Source of the DNA: Pedobacter nutrimenti | GTDB taxonomy: Bacteria; Bacteroidota; Bacteroidia; Sphingobacteriales; Sphingobacteriaceae | DNA length: 64,000 bases | Direction of reading: 5' to 3' | Assembly (NCBI RefSeq): GCF_003208655.1 | Contig: NZ_QKLU01000002.1 | Location: 684,285 to 748,284, forward strand | In this document: piece by piece, positions 10,999 to 18,207 of the stretch | Layout of the letters: each line of letters opens with the position of its first letter | Numbering within the stretch: the stretch's first letter is position 1 | The notes under the pieces: generated by a model | Seen by the model: only the letters and a program-made list of their open reading frames with translations | The model's database searches: none | Told to the model about the DNA's origin: nothing | Made by a program: the position numbers and the translations under genes

Positions 10999-12303
10999 AT
11001 GAAAAAATTTTACCTTCCTGTACTGCTCCTGTTGAGTTCTGCCAGCTTTGCCCAGCGCAATGACCTGCGGCCCGCCGTTTCAAAAAAAGCGGCTGAAATT
11101 GAAAAGAAAGTAATTGCATGGCGCCGCGACCTGCACGAACACCCCGAACTGGGCAACAGTGAACACAGGACAGCGGGCATCATAGCCAAACATCTGGAAT
11201 CCCTGGGCATAGAAGTTAAAACAGGCGTAGCAAAAACAGGTGTGGTGGGTATTTTGAAAGGAGGTAAACCGGGTCCCGTGGTGGCACTCCGGGCAGATAT
11301 GGATGCCCTTCCGGTAACTGAACGAAATGCTTTGCCTTTTGCTTCAAAAGTAAAAGCCATGTATAATGGACAGGAAGTGGGTGTGATGCATGCCTGCGGG
11401 CATGACAGTCATGTGGCCATTCTGATGGGGGTTGCCGAAGTCCTTTCTTCCATGAAAAAAGACATTCCCGGGACGGTTAAGTTTATCTTCCAGCCCGCAG
11501 AAGAGGGGCCCCCTGTGGGAGAGGAAGGCGGCGCAGAACTGATGGTCAAAGAAGGGGTGCTTGAAAATCCTAAAGTGGAGGCTATTTTTGGTTTGCACAT
11601 TAATTCCCAGACGCCTGTAGGAGACATTACCTATCGTCCGGGTGGGGTGATGGCTGCGGTCAATGACCTGAAAATCACCGTACGGGGAAGACAGGCCCAT
11701 GGGGCTTACCCCTGGAGCAGTGTGGATCCGGTGGTGATCTCAGCACAGATTGTCAACAACCTGCAGACCATTGTCAGCAGAAACCTGAACCTGACAGAGA
11801 ATCCGGGAGTGGTGACCATCGGTGCCATAAACGGCGGGGTGCGTTCCAATATCATTCCTGAAAAGGTAGAGATGCTGGGGACGATCCGGAATTTTTCGAA
11901 AGAAGATGAAGCCCTGTTTATAGAAAGGGTAAAAACCATTGCAACCAAAACTGCAGAAGCGGGAGGCGGTACTGCAGAAGTAAAAATTCCATACAGCAAT
12001 CATTATCCCGTAACTTTTAACGATGTGGCCTTAACTGAAAAAATGCTGCCGAGTTTACAGGCTACTGCCGGTAAAGCGCATGTGCGCCTGAAACCTCCGG
12101 TAACCGGCGCGGAAGATTTTTCTTTTTTTCAGGAAAAAATACCTGGGCTGTTTATTTTTCTTGGCGGTATGCCAAAAGATGGAGATGCCTTAAAAGCACC
12201 ATCGCACCACACACCAGATTTTTTTATTGACGAAAGTGGTTTTACCCTTGGGGTAAATGCCTTAAGTAACCTGGTTTTGGATTATATGGTCTTAAAAAAA
12301 TAG
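10999..12303 (+). CDS. M20 family amidohydrolase (peptidase M20D-like), exported
   Basis: 434 residues with a signal peptide (cleavage after ASFAQ). M20D motifs: WRRDLHEHPELG near residue 36, the metal-binding MHACGHDSHVA near residue 130, and QPAEEGPPVGEEGG near residue 165. The family removes acyl or amino acid groups from N-acyl amino acids or dipeptides (hippurate/IAA-amino acid hydrolase relatives); the exact substrate cannot be read here. The periplasmic location fits peptide scavenging. A TATCTTTA element (10974-10981) about 18 bases before the ATG is a probable -7 box. Confidence 0.92.
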   Translation: MKKFYLPVLLLLSSASFAQRNDLRPAVSKKAAEIEKKVIAWRRDLHEHPELGNSEHRTAGIIAKHLESLGIEVKTGVAKTGVVGILKGGKPGPVVALRADMDALPVTERNALPFASKVKAMYNGQEVGVMHACGHDSHVAILMGVAEVLSSMKKDIPGTVKFIFQPAEEGPPVGEEGGAELMVKEGVLENPKVEAIFGLHINSQTPVGDITYRPGGVMAAVNDLKITVRGRQAHGAYPWSSVDPVVISAQIVNNLQTIVSRNLNLTENPGVVTIGAINGGVRSNIIPEKVEMLGTIRNFSKEDEALFIERVKTIATKTAEAGGGTAEVKIPYSNHYPVTFNDVALTEKMLPSLQATAGKAHVRLKPPVTGAEDFSFFQEKIPGLFIFLGGMPKDGDALKAPSHHTPDFFIDESGFTLGVNALSNLVLDYMVLKK

Positions 12304-12316
12304 CTATGGATCTGCT

Positions 12317-12351
12317 ACTGAATTGCTTATATTTATAAGTATAAATTCAGT
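12317..12351. repeat. Nested inverted repeat between the M20 gene and the next gene
   Basis: Outer arms ACTGAATT (12317-12324) and AATTCAGT (12344-12351) enclose inner arms CTTATA (12326-12331) and TATAAG (12334-12339). It could be a weak terminator or a regulatory site; the inner arm also contains a TATATTTA that resembles a -7 box for the next gene. Confidence 0.5.
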
Positions 12352-12371
12352 CACCTAAAAAAACTAAGAAG

Positions 12372-12875
12372 ATGTTAGAAAATTTAAATCAACTGGTTAA
12401 GGAAAGTGCACAGGATGCCATTGTCAACAACAGTGATGTTCCTAATGAGCACAATGAAGCAGCCATTCAGGCCGCTTCCGGATCCATTTTTGATACCCTG
12501 AAAGAACAATTGTCTTCGGGTAATATTGGAAACCTTGTGGATGCCTTTAAAGGAGGTAATGTCGAAAACAGTGCAGTGGTGCAACAAGCTTCGGCCAGTT
12601 TCACGGATAAGCTTGCGGGTATGGGCATTAACCTGGATTCAGCAAAGGGAATTGCGGCTTCCATTATTCCGGGCATAGTCGGTAAGTTTGTCAATAAAAC
12701 CAATGATCCCAACGACAGCTCTTTTGACATTAAAGACATTTTTAGTAAAATTTCGGGTCCGGACGGGAAATTTCAGCTCTCTGACCTGACAGACTTGTTT
12801 AGCGGAAATAAAGCCGGGGAGGAAGGCCAGCAAGGTGGTGGGGTGATTGATAAATTAAAAGGACTGTTCAGCTAG
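12372..12875 (+). CDS. Small hypothetical protein, possibly DUF937-like
   Basis: 167 residues, acidic, no signal peptide and no membrane segment. The sequence alternates short amphipathic helices with Gly/Asn-rich turns (SGNIGNLVDAFKGGN; GIAASIIPGIVGKFVNK), ending in a Gly/Gln-rich stretch and a short amphipathic helix. The pattern resembles DUF937/YidB-like proteins, but I do not recognise it with certainty. It stands alone between a nested inverted repeat and a terminator. No function is claimed. Confidence 0.72.
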   Translation: MLENLNQLVKESAQDAIVNNSDVPNEHNEAAIQAASGSIFDTLKEQLSSGNIGNLVDAFKGGNVENSAVVQQASASFTDKLAGMGINLDSAKGIAASIIPGIVGKFVNKTNDPNDSSFDIKDIFSKISGPDGKFQLSDLTDLFSGNKAGEEGQQGGGVIDKLKGLFS

Positions 12876-12891
12876 ATAATACGATGAATAT

Positions 12892-12930
12892 AAAAAAAGC
12901 CATGTGACAGTAAGTTACATGGCTTTTTTT
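12892..12930 (+). terminator. Intrinsic terminator, overlapping the prfB promoter
   Basis: Stem 12898-12908 with 12914-12924 (one G-U pair), loop AGTAA, extended by A-run and T-run on the two sides. The last T of the T-run is the first base of the TATATTTG box of prfB (12930-12937). Confidence 0.88.
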
Positions 12931-12937
12931 ATATTTG
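12930..12937 (+). promoter_or_regulatory. Promoter -7 box of prfB (TATATTTG)
   Basis: A full match to the Bacteroidota TAnnTTTG -7 box, ending five bases before the prfB ATG at 12943. The expected transcription start falls at or within a base or two of the ATG, giving a leaderless or nearly leaderless mRNA. No clear TTG -33 box was seen. Confidence 0.6.
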
Positions 12938-12942
12938 CCCTT

Positions 12943-14017
12943 ATGACTAAAGAACAAATTCAGGATTTAAGGGACAGGGTAACGTCGCTGAGGAGGTATC
13001 TTTGACGTTGATGACCGACTAGAAGATATCCGTATAGAGCAGGAGCTTACCCTGCAGCCAAATTTTTGGGACGATCCCAAAAAGGCAGAAAAACACATCG
13101 CCGAAATTAATTCAAAAAAGGTCTGGACCGATGGCTGGCAAAAGGCAAACGCCCTGCTGGAAGATACATTGGTTATGTTCGATTTTCTGCAAAGTGGCGA
13201 TGCGACTGAACAGGAAATGCAGGATCAGTATGAGCTGTGTTTAAAAGCAATAGAGGATCTGGAGCTCAAAAATATGCTGAGCAGCAAAGAAGACCTGCTT
13301 CCGGCAGTCATGCAGATTACTGCCGGTGCAGGTGGTACAGAGAGTTGTGACTGGGCGGGTATGCTCATGCGCATGTACATCATGTGGGGCGAAAAGAATG
13401 GCTATAAAGTAACCGAACAGGATTATCAGGAAGGGGAGGTGGCCGGAGTAAAATCGGTGACCTTGCAGTTTGCCGGGGAATTTGCTTACGGTTATCTGAA
13501 AGGGGAAAATGGCGTTCATCGTCTGGTTAGAATTTCTCCTTTTGATTCCAATGCCCGCAGGCATACTTCTTTTGCTTCGGTATACGTGTACCCTTTGGTA
13601 GACGATACGATAGAAATTGAAATCAAAGATTCGGATATCGAGTTTGAAACATTCCGTTCTGGCGGCGCCGGTGGGCAGAATGTGAACAAGGTGGAAACCG
13701 CTGTGCGTTTGTACCATAAACCTTCGGGCATTGTGATCAAAAACCAGGAGTCGCGATCGCAGTTGCAAAATAAAGAAAATGCAATGCGTTTGCTCCGCTC
13801 GCAGCTGTATGAGGCAGAAATGCGTAAACGTATGGAAGCTACCGCCTTAATAGAGGGCAGTAAAAAGAAAATAGAATGGGGCTCTCAAATCAGGAGTTAT
13901 GTGCTGGACGACCGGAGGGTAAAAGACCACCGGACAAATTTCCAGTCCTCCAATCCCCAGGCCGTTCTGGATGGAGAACTCAATGATTTTCTAAAAGCTT
14001 ATTTAATGGAATTTTGA
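12943..14017 (+). CDS. prfB: Peptide chain release factor 2 (RF2), programmed +1 frameshift
   Basis: RF2 recognises UGA and UAA stop codons. The gene has two parts: 12943-13002 (20 codons) and 13004-14017 (337 codons plus stop), 357 residues in all. The zero frame meets an in-frame TGA at 13003-13005 after CTT; slipping by one base continues as GAC GTT GAT. The slippery CTT-TGA-C is preceded at the classical three-base spacing by the internal Shine-Dalgarno AGGAGG (12991-12996), as in E. coli prfB. The stop-recognition tripeptide SPF is at residues 198-200 and the catalytic GGQ at 243-245. A downstream GTG/ATG near 13169 would truncate the protein and is not the start. Confidence 0.97.
12991..13006 (+). 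promoter_or_regulatory. prfB autoregulatory +1 frameshift site
   Basis: AGGAGG, three-base spacer TAT, slippery CTT, stop TGA, then C. Low RF2 slows termination at the UGA and favours the shift, so RF2 controls its own synthesis. The mechanism is established for E. coli prfB; here the sequence elements are all visible. Confidence 0.95.
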
Positions 14018-14021
14018 TGGA

Positions 14022-14058
14022 ACTGTGGCTGGTTGAATGCCATTCAACCAGCCACAGT
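14022..14058. terminator. Long hairpin between the converging prfB and SirB1-like genes
   Basis: An 18-base perfect inverted repeat (14022-14039 and 14041-14058) with a single unpaired centre base, so the real loop is about five bases. There is no T-run on either strand, so it may act as a factor-aided terminator or protect 3' ends rather than as a classical intrinsic terminator. Confidence 0.65.
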
Positions 14059-14060
14059 CA

Positions 14061-14930
14061 TTAAACAGGGCTGTTGTTTAAAATTTCCTGCAACTCTTTG
14101 AGTTCTTCTACTTTTTCCGCTGAGCCCAGGTTTTCATAAGCGGATATTAAATTCCGGATCACCCTTCTGATGATTTCAATATTGCTGCATGGGGCATAAA
14201 AGCCGGGCTGTGGTTCCAGGTTGAGCTGGCGTAAAAACTGGTCTACGTCATGCTTTCCAAAAATGGCGCCCTTATTAAAGGCATTGATGTAAAACAGCAC
14301 CCCAAATTCATGTTCTTCTCTTTTGCTTTCATCAATATAGCCCAGAATAAAGTGCTGGGGAAGGTTTACACCATACACCGGAATGTCCAGTTTTTGCGCA
14401 ATGGTTGCATAAATAATGGCCAGTGAAATCTGGTTCCCTTTTTTGCTTTCCATCACCTGGTTGATGTAGGAATTCTGGGGGTCATGGTGATTTTTAGTGT
14501 TGCCTGAAAAACCGTGAATGCTATAGAAAATATGATTGATGAATTTTATCTTTTCTATAGAGCTCATTTCGTACTGAAGCCCCATCCAGATTTCTCTTTT
14601 GATGTCTTCTATCTGGTTGATTACTTTTTGTTCATCCAGGTCGGGATATTGGTACCTGTTGACCACCAAAGCGCCTTGCAGCAGGTCAAAAGCACCGCTT
14701 TGGTACCAAAGGTTAAGGTCTTCTTTTACATTATTGAATTGTATGCGGTGCACCAGGTTCTCTATTCTTTCCTGGACCAGGGTGTCAAGAGATTTTTCCC
14801 AGGTGCTTTCCAGAAAATTGATCACAGCATTCCCGTATTCCAGCAGGCGCTGCTCTACATGTTCATAAACTTCCTTATCCGGATCATCCAGAAGTTTGAT
14901 CAGTGCACTTATTTCTGTACTATTTTCCAT
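14061..14930 (-). CDS. SirB1-like transglutaminase-core family protein
   Basis: 289 residues from ATG 14930 (a TTG three codons upstream also reads open but is less likely). The N-terminal half is helical; the C-terminal half matches the transglutaminase-like SirB1/YchA family (Transglut_core2): SKKGNQISLAIIYATIAQKL and LPVYGVNLPQHFILGY-like segments near residues 160-190, with the family's His in PQHFILGY. The usual catalytic Cys before SLA is absent in this family member (KKGNQISLA), in keeping with non-enzymatic scaffolding. Role unknown. Its 5' end faces the divergent methyltransferase gene with only 40 bases between the two ATGs. Confidence 0.85.
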   Translation of the reverse strand: MENSTEISALIKLLDDPDKEVYEHVEQRLLEYGNAVINFLESTWEKSLDTLVQERIENLVHRIQFNNVKEDLNLWYQSGAFDLLQGALVVNRYQYPDLDEQKVINQIEDIKREIWMGLQYEMSSIEKIKFINHIFYSIHGFSGNTKNHHDPQNSYINQVMESKKGNQISLAIIYATIAQKLDIPVYGVNLPQHFILGYIDESKREEHEFGVLFYINAFNKGAIFGKHDVDQFLRQLNLEPQPGFYAPCSNIEIIRRVIRNLISAYENLGSAEKVEELKELQEILNNSPV

Positions 14931-14958
14931 TCGATGCAATTACAATGGCCTGTTTGTC

Positions 14959-14966
14959 TATTTTTG
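14959..14966 (+). promoter_or_regulatory. Promoter -7 box of the methyltransferase gene (TATTTTTG)
   Basis: A full match to TAnnTTTG, only four bases before the ATG at 14971; predicted leaderless or nearly leaderless transcript. It sits in the 40-base divergent interval. Confidence 0.55.
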
Positions 14967-14970
14967 CTTT

Positions 14971-15753
14971 ATGGTTTTTAACTTTTTTATTGATTTTATA
15001 AAGCATCGTATCACCGCTAAAAGCAGACATGGCACACATTCCCCATTTGTCTATAAACTAACTGACGAGGTAATTTACGACTTTAACTCAAAAAGTGATT
15101 ACAAAAGTATTGAAGGGCAAAGAAAAAAACTTTTGAATGACGATAGGTTGATCGAGGTCACGGACCTTGGGGCAGGCTCTCATCTGAATAAAAACAGGAA
15201 AAAAAAGGTTCGTGAAATTGCAAAAAATGCCTTAAAAAGTCCAAGGCTCGCACAGCTCATTTACCGCCTGGCACAGGAAAGACAACCTGAGCAAATGATA
15301 GAACTGGGCACCTGTCTGGGCCTGACCAGTGCTTACCTGTCTAAATCATCTCCTTCAGCAAAAGTTGTTACCGTGGAGGGCTGCCCTCAAACGGCCGCTG
15401 TGGCTGCGGAAAACTTTAAAGAATTGGCCCTGGGCAATGTGGAATTAAAGGTGGGTAATTTTGATGAACTGTTGCCAGACATTCTTGCTGAATATAAAAA
15501 GCTAGACTTTGTTTATATTGACGGAAACCACCGTAAGGATGCAACATTGAATTATTTCAATTGGTGTCTTCCAAAGGTTCATGAGGGTTCCCTGCTGATC
15601 TTTGATGACATTTACTGGAGTAAGGGCATGAAAGAAGCCTGGGAAGAAATTAAAAGCCATCCGCAGGTGACCGTTACCGTAGATTTGTTCTGGATCGGAC
15701 TGGTGTATTTTAGAAAGGGCCAGGCGAAGGAGCATTTTAAAATTAAATTTTAG
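14971..15753 (+). CDS. Class I SAM-dependent methyltransferase (O-methyltransferase-like)
   Basis: 260 residues. Start ATG at 14971 is preferred over an upstream in-frame ATG at 14896 because the upstream extension overlaps the divergent gene and the promoter box at 14959 would lie inside it. SAM-binding motif I is MIELGTCLGLTSAYLS near residue 112, motif II VVTVEGCPQTAAVA, and the later acidic motifs are LDFVYIDGNHRKDATLNYF and LLIFDDIYWSKGM, typical of the catechol O-methyltransferase-like group (Methyltransf_24). The N-terminal ~85 residues (HGTHSPFVYKL) are conserved in Bacteroidota homologues in my memory. Substrate unknown; cytoplasmic. Confidence 0.88.
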   Translation: MVFNFFIDFIKHRITAKSRHGTHSPFVYKLTDEVIYDFNSKSDYKSIEGQRKKLLNDDRLIEVTDLGAGSHLNKNRKKKVREIAKNALKSPRLAQLIYRLAQERQPEQMIELGTCLGLTSAYLSKSSPSAKVVTVEGCPQTAAVAAENFKELALGNVELKVGNFDELLPDILAEYKKLDFVYIDGNHRKDATLNYFNWCLPKVHEGSLLIFDDIYWSKGMKEAWEEIKSHPQVTVTVDLFWIGLVYFRKGQAKEHFKIKF

Positions 15754-15790
15754 AATTAATTTACCTGATAGTCAGTTCGTTATGTTTAAT

Positions 15791-15834
15791 AACTGATTTT
15801 TCAGTTTTAAAACTTAAATTTTAGTTGTAAAACT
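15791..15834. promoter_or_regulatory. Tandem BlaI-type operators
   Basis: A perfect 12-bp palindrome AGTTTTAAAACT (15803-15814) and a near copy AGTTGTAAAACT (15823-15834) start exactly 20 bp apart, on the same face of the helix. An additional AACTGA-TTTT-TCAGTT inverted repeat (15791-15806) overlaps the first. BlaI/MecI repressors bind paired dyads upstream of their own operon; the position fits autoregulation. The second copy overlaps the putative TTG -33 box. Confidence 0.65.
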
Positions 15835-15855
15835 GAAATTTAAGTTATAGCTTTA
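15825..15855 (+). promoter_or_regulatory. blaI-blaR promoter
   Basis: TTG at 15825-15827, 20-base spacer, TAGCTTTA at 15848-15855 (TAnnTTTG with the last base changed), then four bases to the ATG at 15860. Spacing agrees with the Bacteroidota -33/-7 architecture and predicts a leaderless mRNA. Confidence 0.55.
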
Positions 15856-15859
15856 GGTT

Positions 15860-16225
15860 ATGGAAGAATTAACCAAGGCGGAAGAACGTATTATGCAGGT
15901 TGTCTGGAAACTCGGGCATGCATTTGTCAAAGATATTATTGAAGAAATAGAGGAGGTTCCCAAACCGCCTTACAATACCATATCTTCTATTGTCAGGCTT
16001 TTAGAGAAAAAGGGTTACCTTTCTTACAAGGCCTATGGTAAAACCCATGAGTATTTTCCTGCGATCTCTAAGGAGGAATATGCTAAAACTACTTTTTCGA
16101 AGTTATTTTCCGGTTATTTTAACAATTCATCGGTTTCCCTTTTGTCTTTTATGGTTAAGGAACAAACCCTTAGTCAGGCGGATATTGAAGAGCTGAAAGC
16201 ACTTATCGATAAAAATACTCCATAA
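15860..16225 (+). CDS. BlaI/MecI/CopY family transcriptional repressor
   Basis: 121 residues, a winged-helix repressor: LTKAEERIMQVVWKLGHAFVKDI at the N terminus, then the recognition region PPYNTISSIVRLLEKKGYLSY near residues 38-60, and a C-terminal dimerisation helix. Family members are cleaved or released when the partner M56 metallopeptidase senses a signal. The stop codon overlaps the ATG of that partner (TAATG, one-base overlap). Tandem palindromes directly upstream are the likely operators. There is no beta-lactamase gene next to it, so the signal and target are unknown. Confidence 0.93.
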   Translation: MEELTKAEERIMQVVWKLGHAFVKDIIEEIEEVPKPPYNTISSIVRLLEKKGYLSYKAYGKTHEYFPAISKEEYAKTTFSKLFSGYFNNSSVSLLSFMVKEQTLSQADIEELKALIDKNTP

Positions 16226-18207
16226 TGGAATGGCTGTTTTATATACTTAAAGTCAGCGCATGTCTGGCTTTGTTTTATGGATTTTATCATTTCTTCCTGC
16301 AAAAACTGACCTTTTTCAGGGAAAACAGATGCTATCTGCTCTTGGCTTTGCTGATGAGCTTTCTGATTCCGCTGCTCTCCATTGAGATGGAACGGCAAGT
16401 GCAGCCCTTGAGTTTGCCTGGGGATCAAAGTGTTGTTGCGCTTGTGGGGGAATATGATCCTTCGGGGGATGGGTCCGCTGAACATTTAAATCCGCTTCCT
16501 TCTACTGCGGGTCATGGATACAACTGGTCAAAAATGATTCTGGTAACCTATTGGCTGAGCTGCGTTGTCCTGGCACTGAAACTTTTAGCCAACGTGTTTG
16601 CTGTTTTAAAGGCGGCAAAGGAATACAGAAAGGTTGGCCGTTTAAAAGTCATTTATAAAAAAGAGGGCTATACGAACTGCTCTTTCTTTAATTATGTATT
16701 TGTAGACCGGGAAAGCCTTAGCGGAATGGAAATTGAAATCTTGCTGCAGCATGAAAAAATACATGCTTTAAGCTGGCATTCTTTGGATAAAATTTTAATG
16801 ACAGCCTGTAAGATCTTCTTATGGTTTAATCCTTTGATTTATTTATATGATAAAGCACTGGAACAGGTGCATGAGTATGAGGCCGACCGGGAAACCTCTA
16901 TCAGGACCGGAGGGCACTCTTATGCAAATTTACTGCTTAAAATGGCCATAGATAAGAACACGACACATTTGCTTCATTACCTGGTCAAAAGCCCCGTAAA
17001 AGACAGAATTAAAATGTTATTCACTAAACCTTCAAATCACATGAAAAAATTTATTTATGTAGCAGTATTGCCTTTGATGGCCCTGCTGATGTCAAGTTTC
17101 TCGTTGAAATATATGGATAAAGTAGTTGGGCTTGAAAAGCTTTCAGAAGCATCCGTTAAGGCATTTCAGGACAGTATCAGGTACAAGCAAAAGATTCAAC
17201 AACAGCCTGGAGAAAAAAGGGAAGCAGCAAAGATTTTAAAATGGAGGTCAGGCAGGCTTTATAAGGAAAACCTTGTCCTGTCCAGGCAGATTTCCGGTAA
17301 AGCGCTTAGGGGTGTTGTAAAAGAGGAATCAACACTTTTTCAGAAAAGAGGATTTTTATTCGAATCTGGTAAACGAACCTATCTTTTGGATGTTGCGGGG
17401 CTAACCGAAAACAGGCTTCGCAAGGGCGATGCTATTTTAGTTGAGGTAGATGTAGCGGGGGTCAGCAATAAAAGCGATTACGTGGTGTTGTCCCCGGGAA
17501 AGATTACCAGAAACGGGGAGACTGTTTTTCTGAAGAAAAAAACTTTGCCCGCGCCATTTTTATACGAGGCAAATAAAGTTCGGTTCACCGATGGGGTGAT
17601 TACAGCAGTAAATCAAAAAGTGGGCGGTGATAAGGAGTTAGCTATAGAAGCCAATGGCTATACGTTCAAACTGGAACTCCGAGCGGATCAGGTGCTAAAA
17701 GAAAGCAGGGTGAGCCTGGTAAAAGGAGACCAGATCAGGCTGCGTTTTGTTCATGAGCTGAAGACGGGGGACAAATCTTATTTCATTAAGGACTGGGTGG
17801 CGATCTCAAAAGATATTAAGTCTTACGGTATGATGAACAGGAATCTTTTTGATCGGTTTTATGAAAAACTACATGAGCGTAGAGCAGCAACTGGAAAATT
17901 GATCCAGAAAGAAGTATTAACCCTTCCTGATTTTCAGGACAAAGGGATAAGGTATTCCGCGCATGATTCTACTAAATACAGCCAGGATAAAAACACGATC
18001 TATTTATACGAGCAGGCTTCTGCTCAATCAGGTGATGTGCTGGTAAGCGCAAGTGAGATTGTGATTAATGCCAAGACAAAAACCGGCTGGGCAAAAAATG
18101 CGCTTGTACGTAAGTCAGGAGAAACAACAGAAAAATTCTACCCTTCAGCCGAACTAAAGTTTTCGGATGGTTTCCACAAGGGTGCCCAGAAAAAACTGGA
18201 GCCTTAA
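16225..18207 (+). CDS. BlaR1-type M56 family membrane metallopeptidase with long unknown C-terminal region
   Basis: 660 residues. The N-terminal part has about four membrane segments (two at residues 3-50, one near 95-120, one near 273-295) and the M56 zinc motif HEKIH in LLQHEKIHALSWHSLDK near residue 176, followed by an extra acidic segment HEYEADRE. BlaR1 relatives cleave the partner repressor upon sensing an external signal. Instead of a penicillin-binding sensor domain, residues ~300-660 form a strand-rich, Lys-rich region outside the membrane with no motif I recognise; a stretch near residues 600-640 (SGDVLVSASEIVINAKTK) faintly recalls LptA-like repeats. The 3' end overlaps the converging gene by four bases. 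Confidence 0.88.
   Translation: MEWLFYILKVSACLALFYGFYHFFLQKLTFFRENRCYLLLALLMSFLIPLLSIEMERQVQPLSLPGDQSVVALVGEYDPSGDGSAEHLNPLPSTAGHGYNWSKMILVTYWLSCVVLALKLLANVFAVLKAAKEYRKVGRLKVIYKKEGYTNCSFFNYVFVDRESLSGMEIEILLQHEKIHALSWHSLDKILMTACKIFLWFNPLIYLYDKALEQVHEYEADRETSIRTGGHSYANLLLKMAIDKNTTHLLHYLVKSPVKDRIKMLFTKPSNHMKKFIYVAVLPLMALLMSSFSLKYMDKVVGLEKLSEASVKAFQDSIRYKQKIQQQPGEKREAAKILKWRSGRLYKENLVLSRQISGKALRGVVKEESTLFQKRGFLFESGKRTYLLDVAGLTENRLRKGDAILVEVDVAGVSNKSDYVVLSPGKITRNGETVFLKKKTLPAPFLYEANKVRFTDGVITAVNQKVGGDKELAIEANGYTFKLELRADQVLKESRVSLVKGDQIRLRFVHELKTGDKSYFIKDWVAISKDIKSYGMMNRNLFDRFYEKLHERRAATGKLIQKEVLTLPDFQDKGIRYSAHDSTKYSQDKNTIYLYEQASAQSGDVLVSASEIVINAKTKTGWAKNALVRKSGETTEKFYPSAELKFSDGFHKGAQKKLEP

Noticed and set aside
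13169..14017. prfB as a gene starting near 13169 or as a frameshifted pseudogene
   Set aside because: The upstream 20-codon zero frame, AGGAGG, CTT-TGA-C and intact SPF/GGQ motifs show the programmed frameshift of a functional RF2 gene.
15860..18207. A beta-lactam resistance operon
   Set aside because: No beta-lactamase gene is adjacent and the sensor lacks a penicillin-binding domain; the serine hydrolase at 1-1551 is 14 kb away and has no matching operator in the visible sequence.
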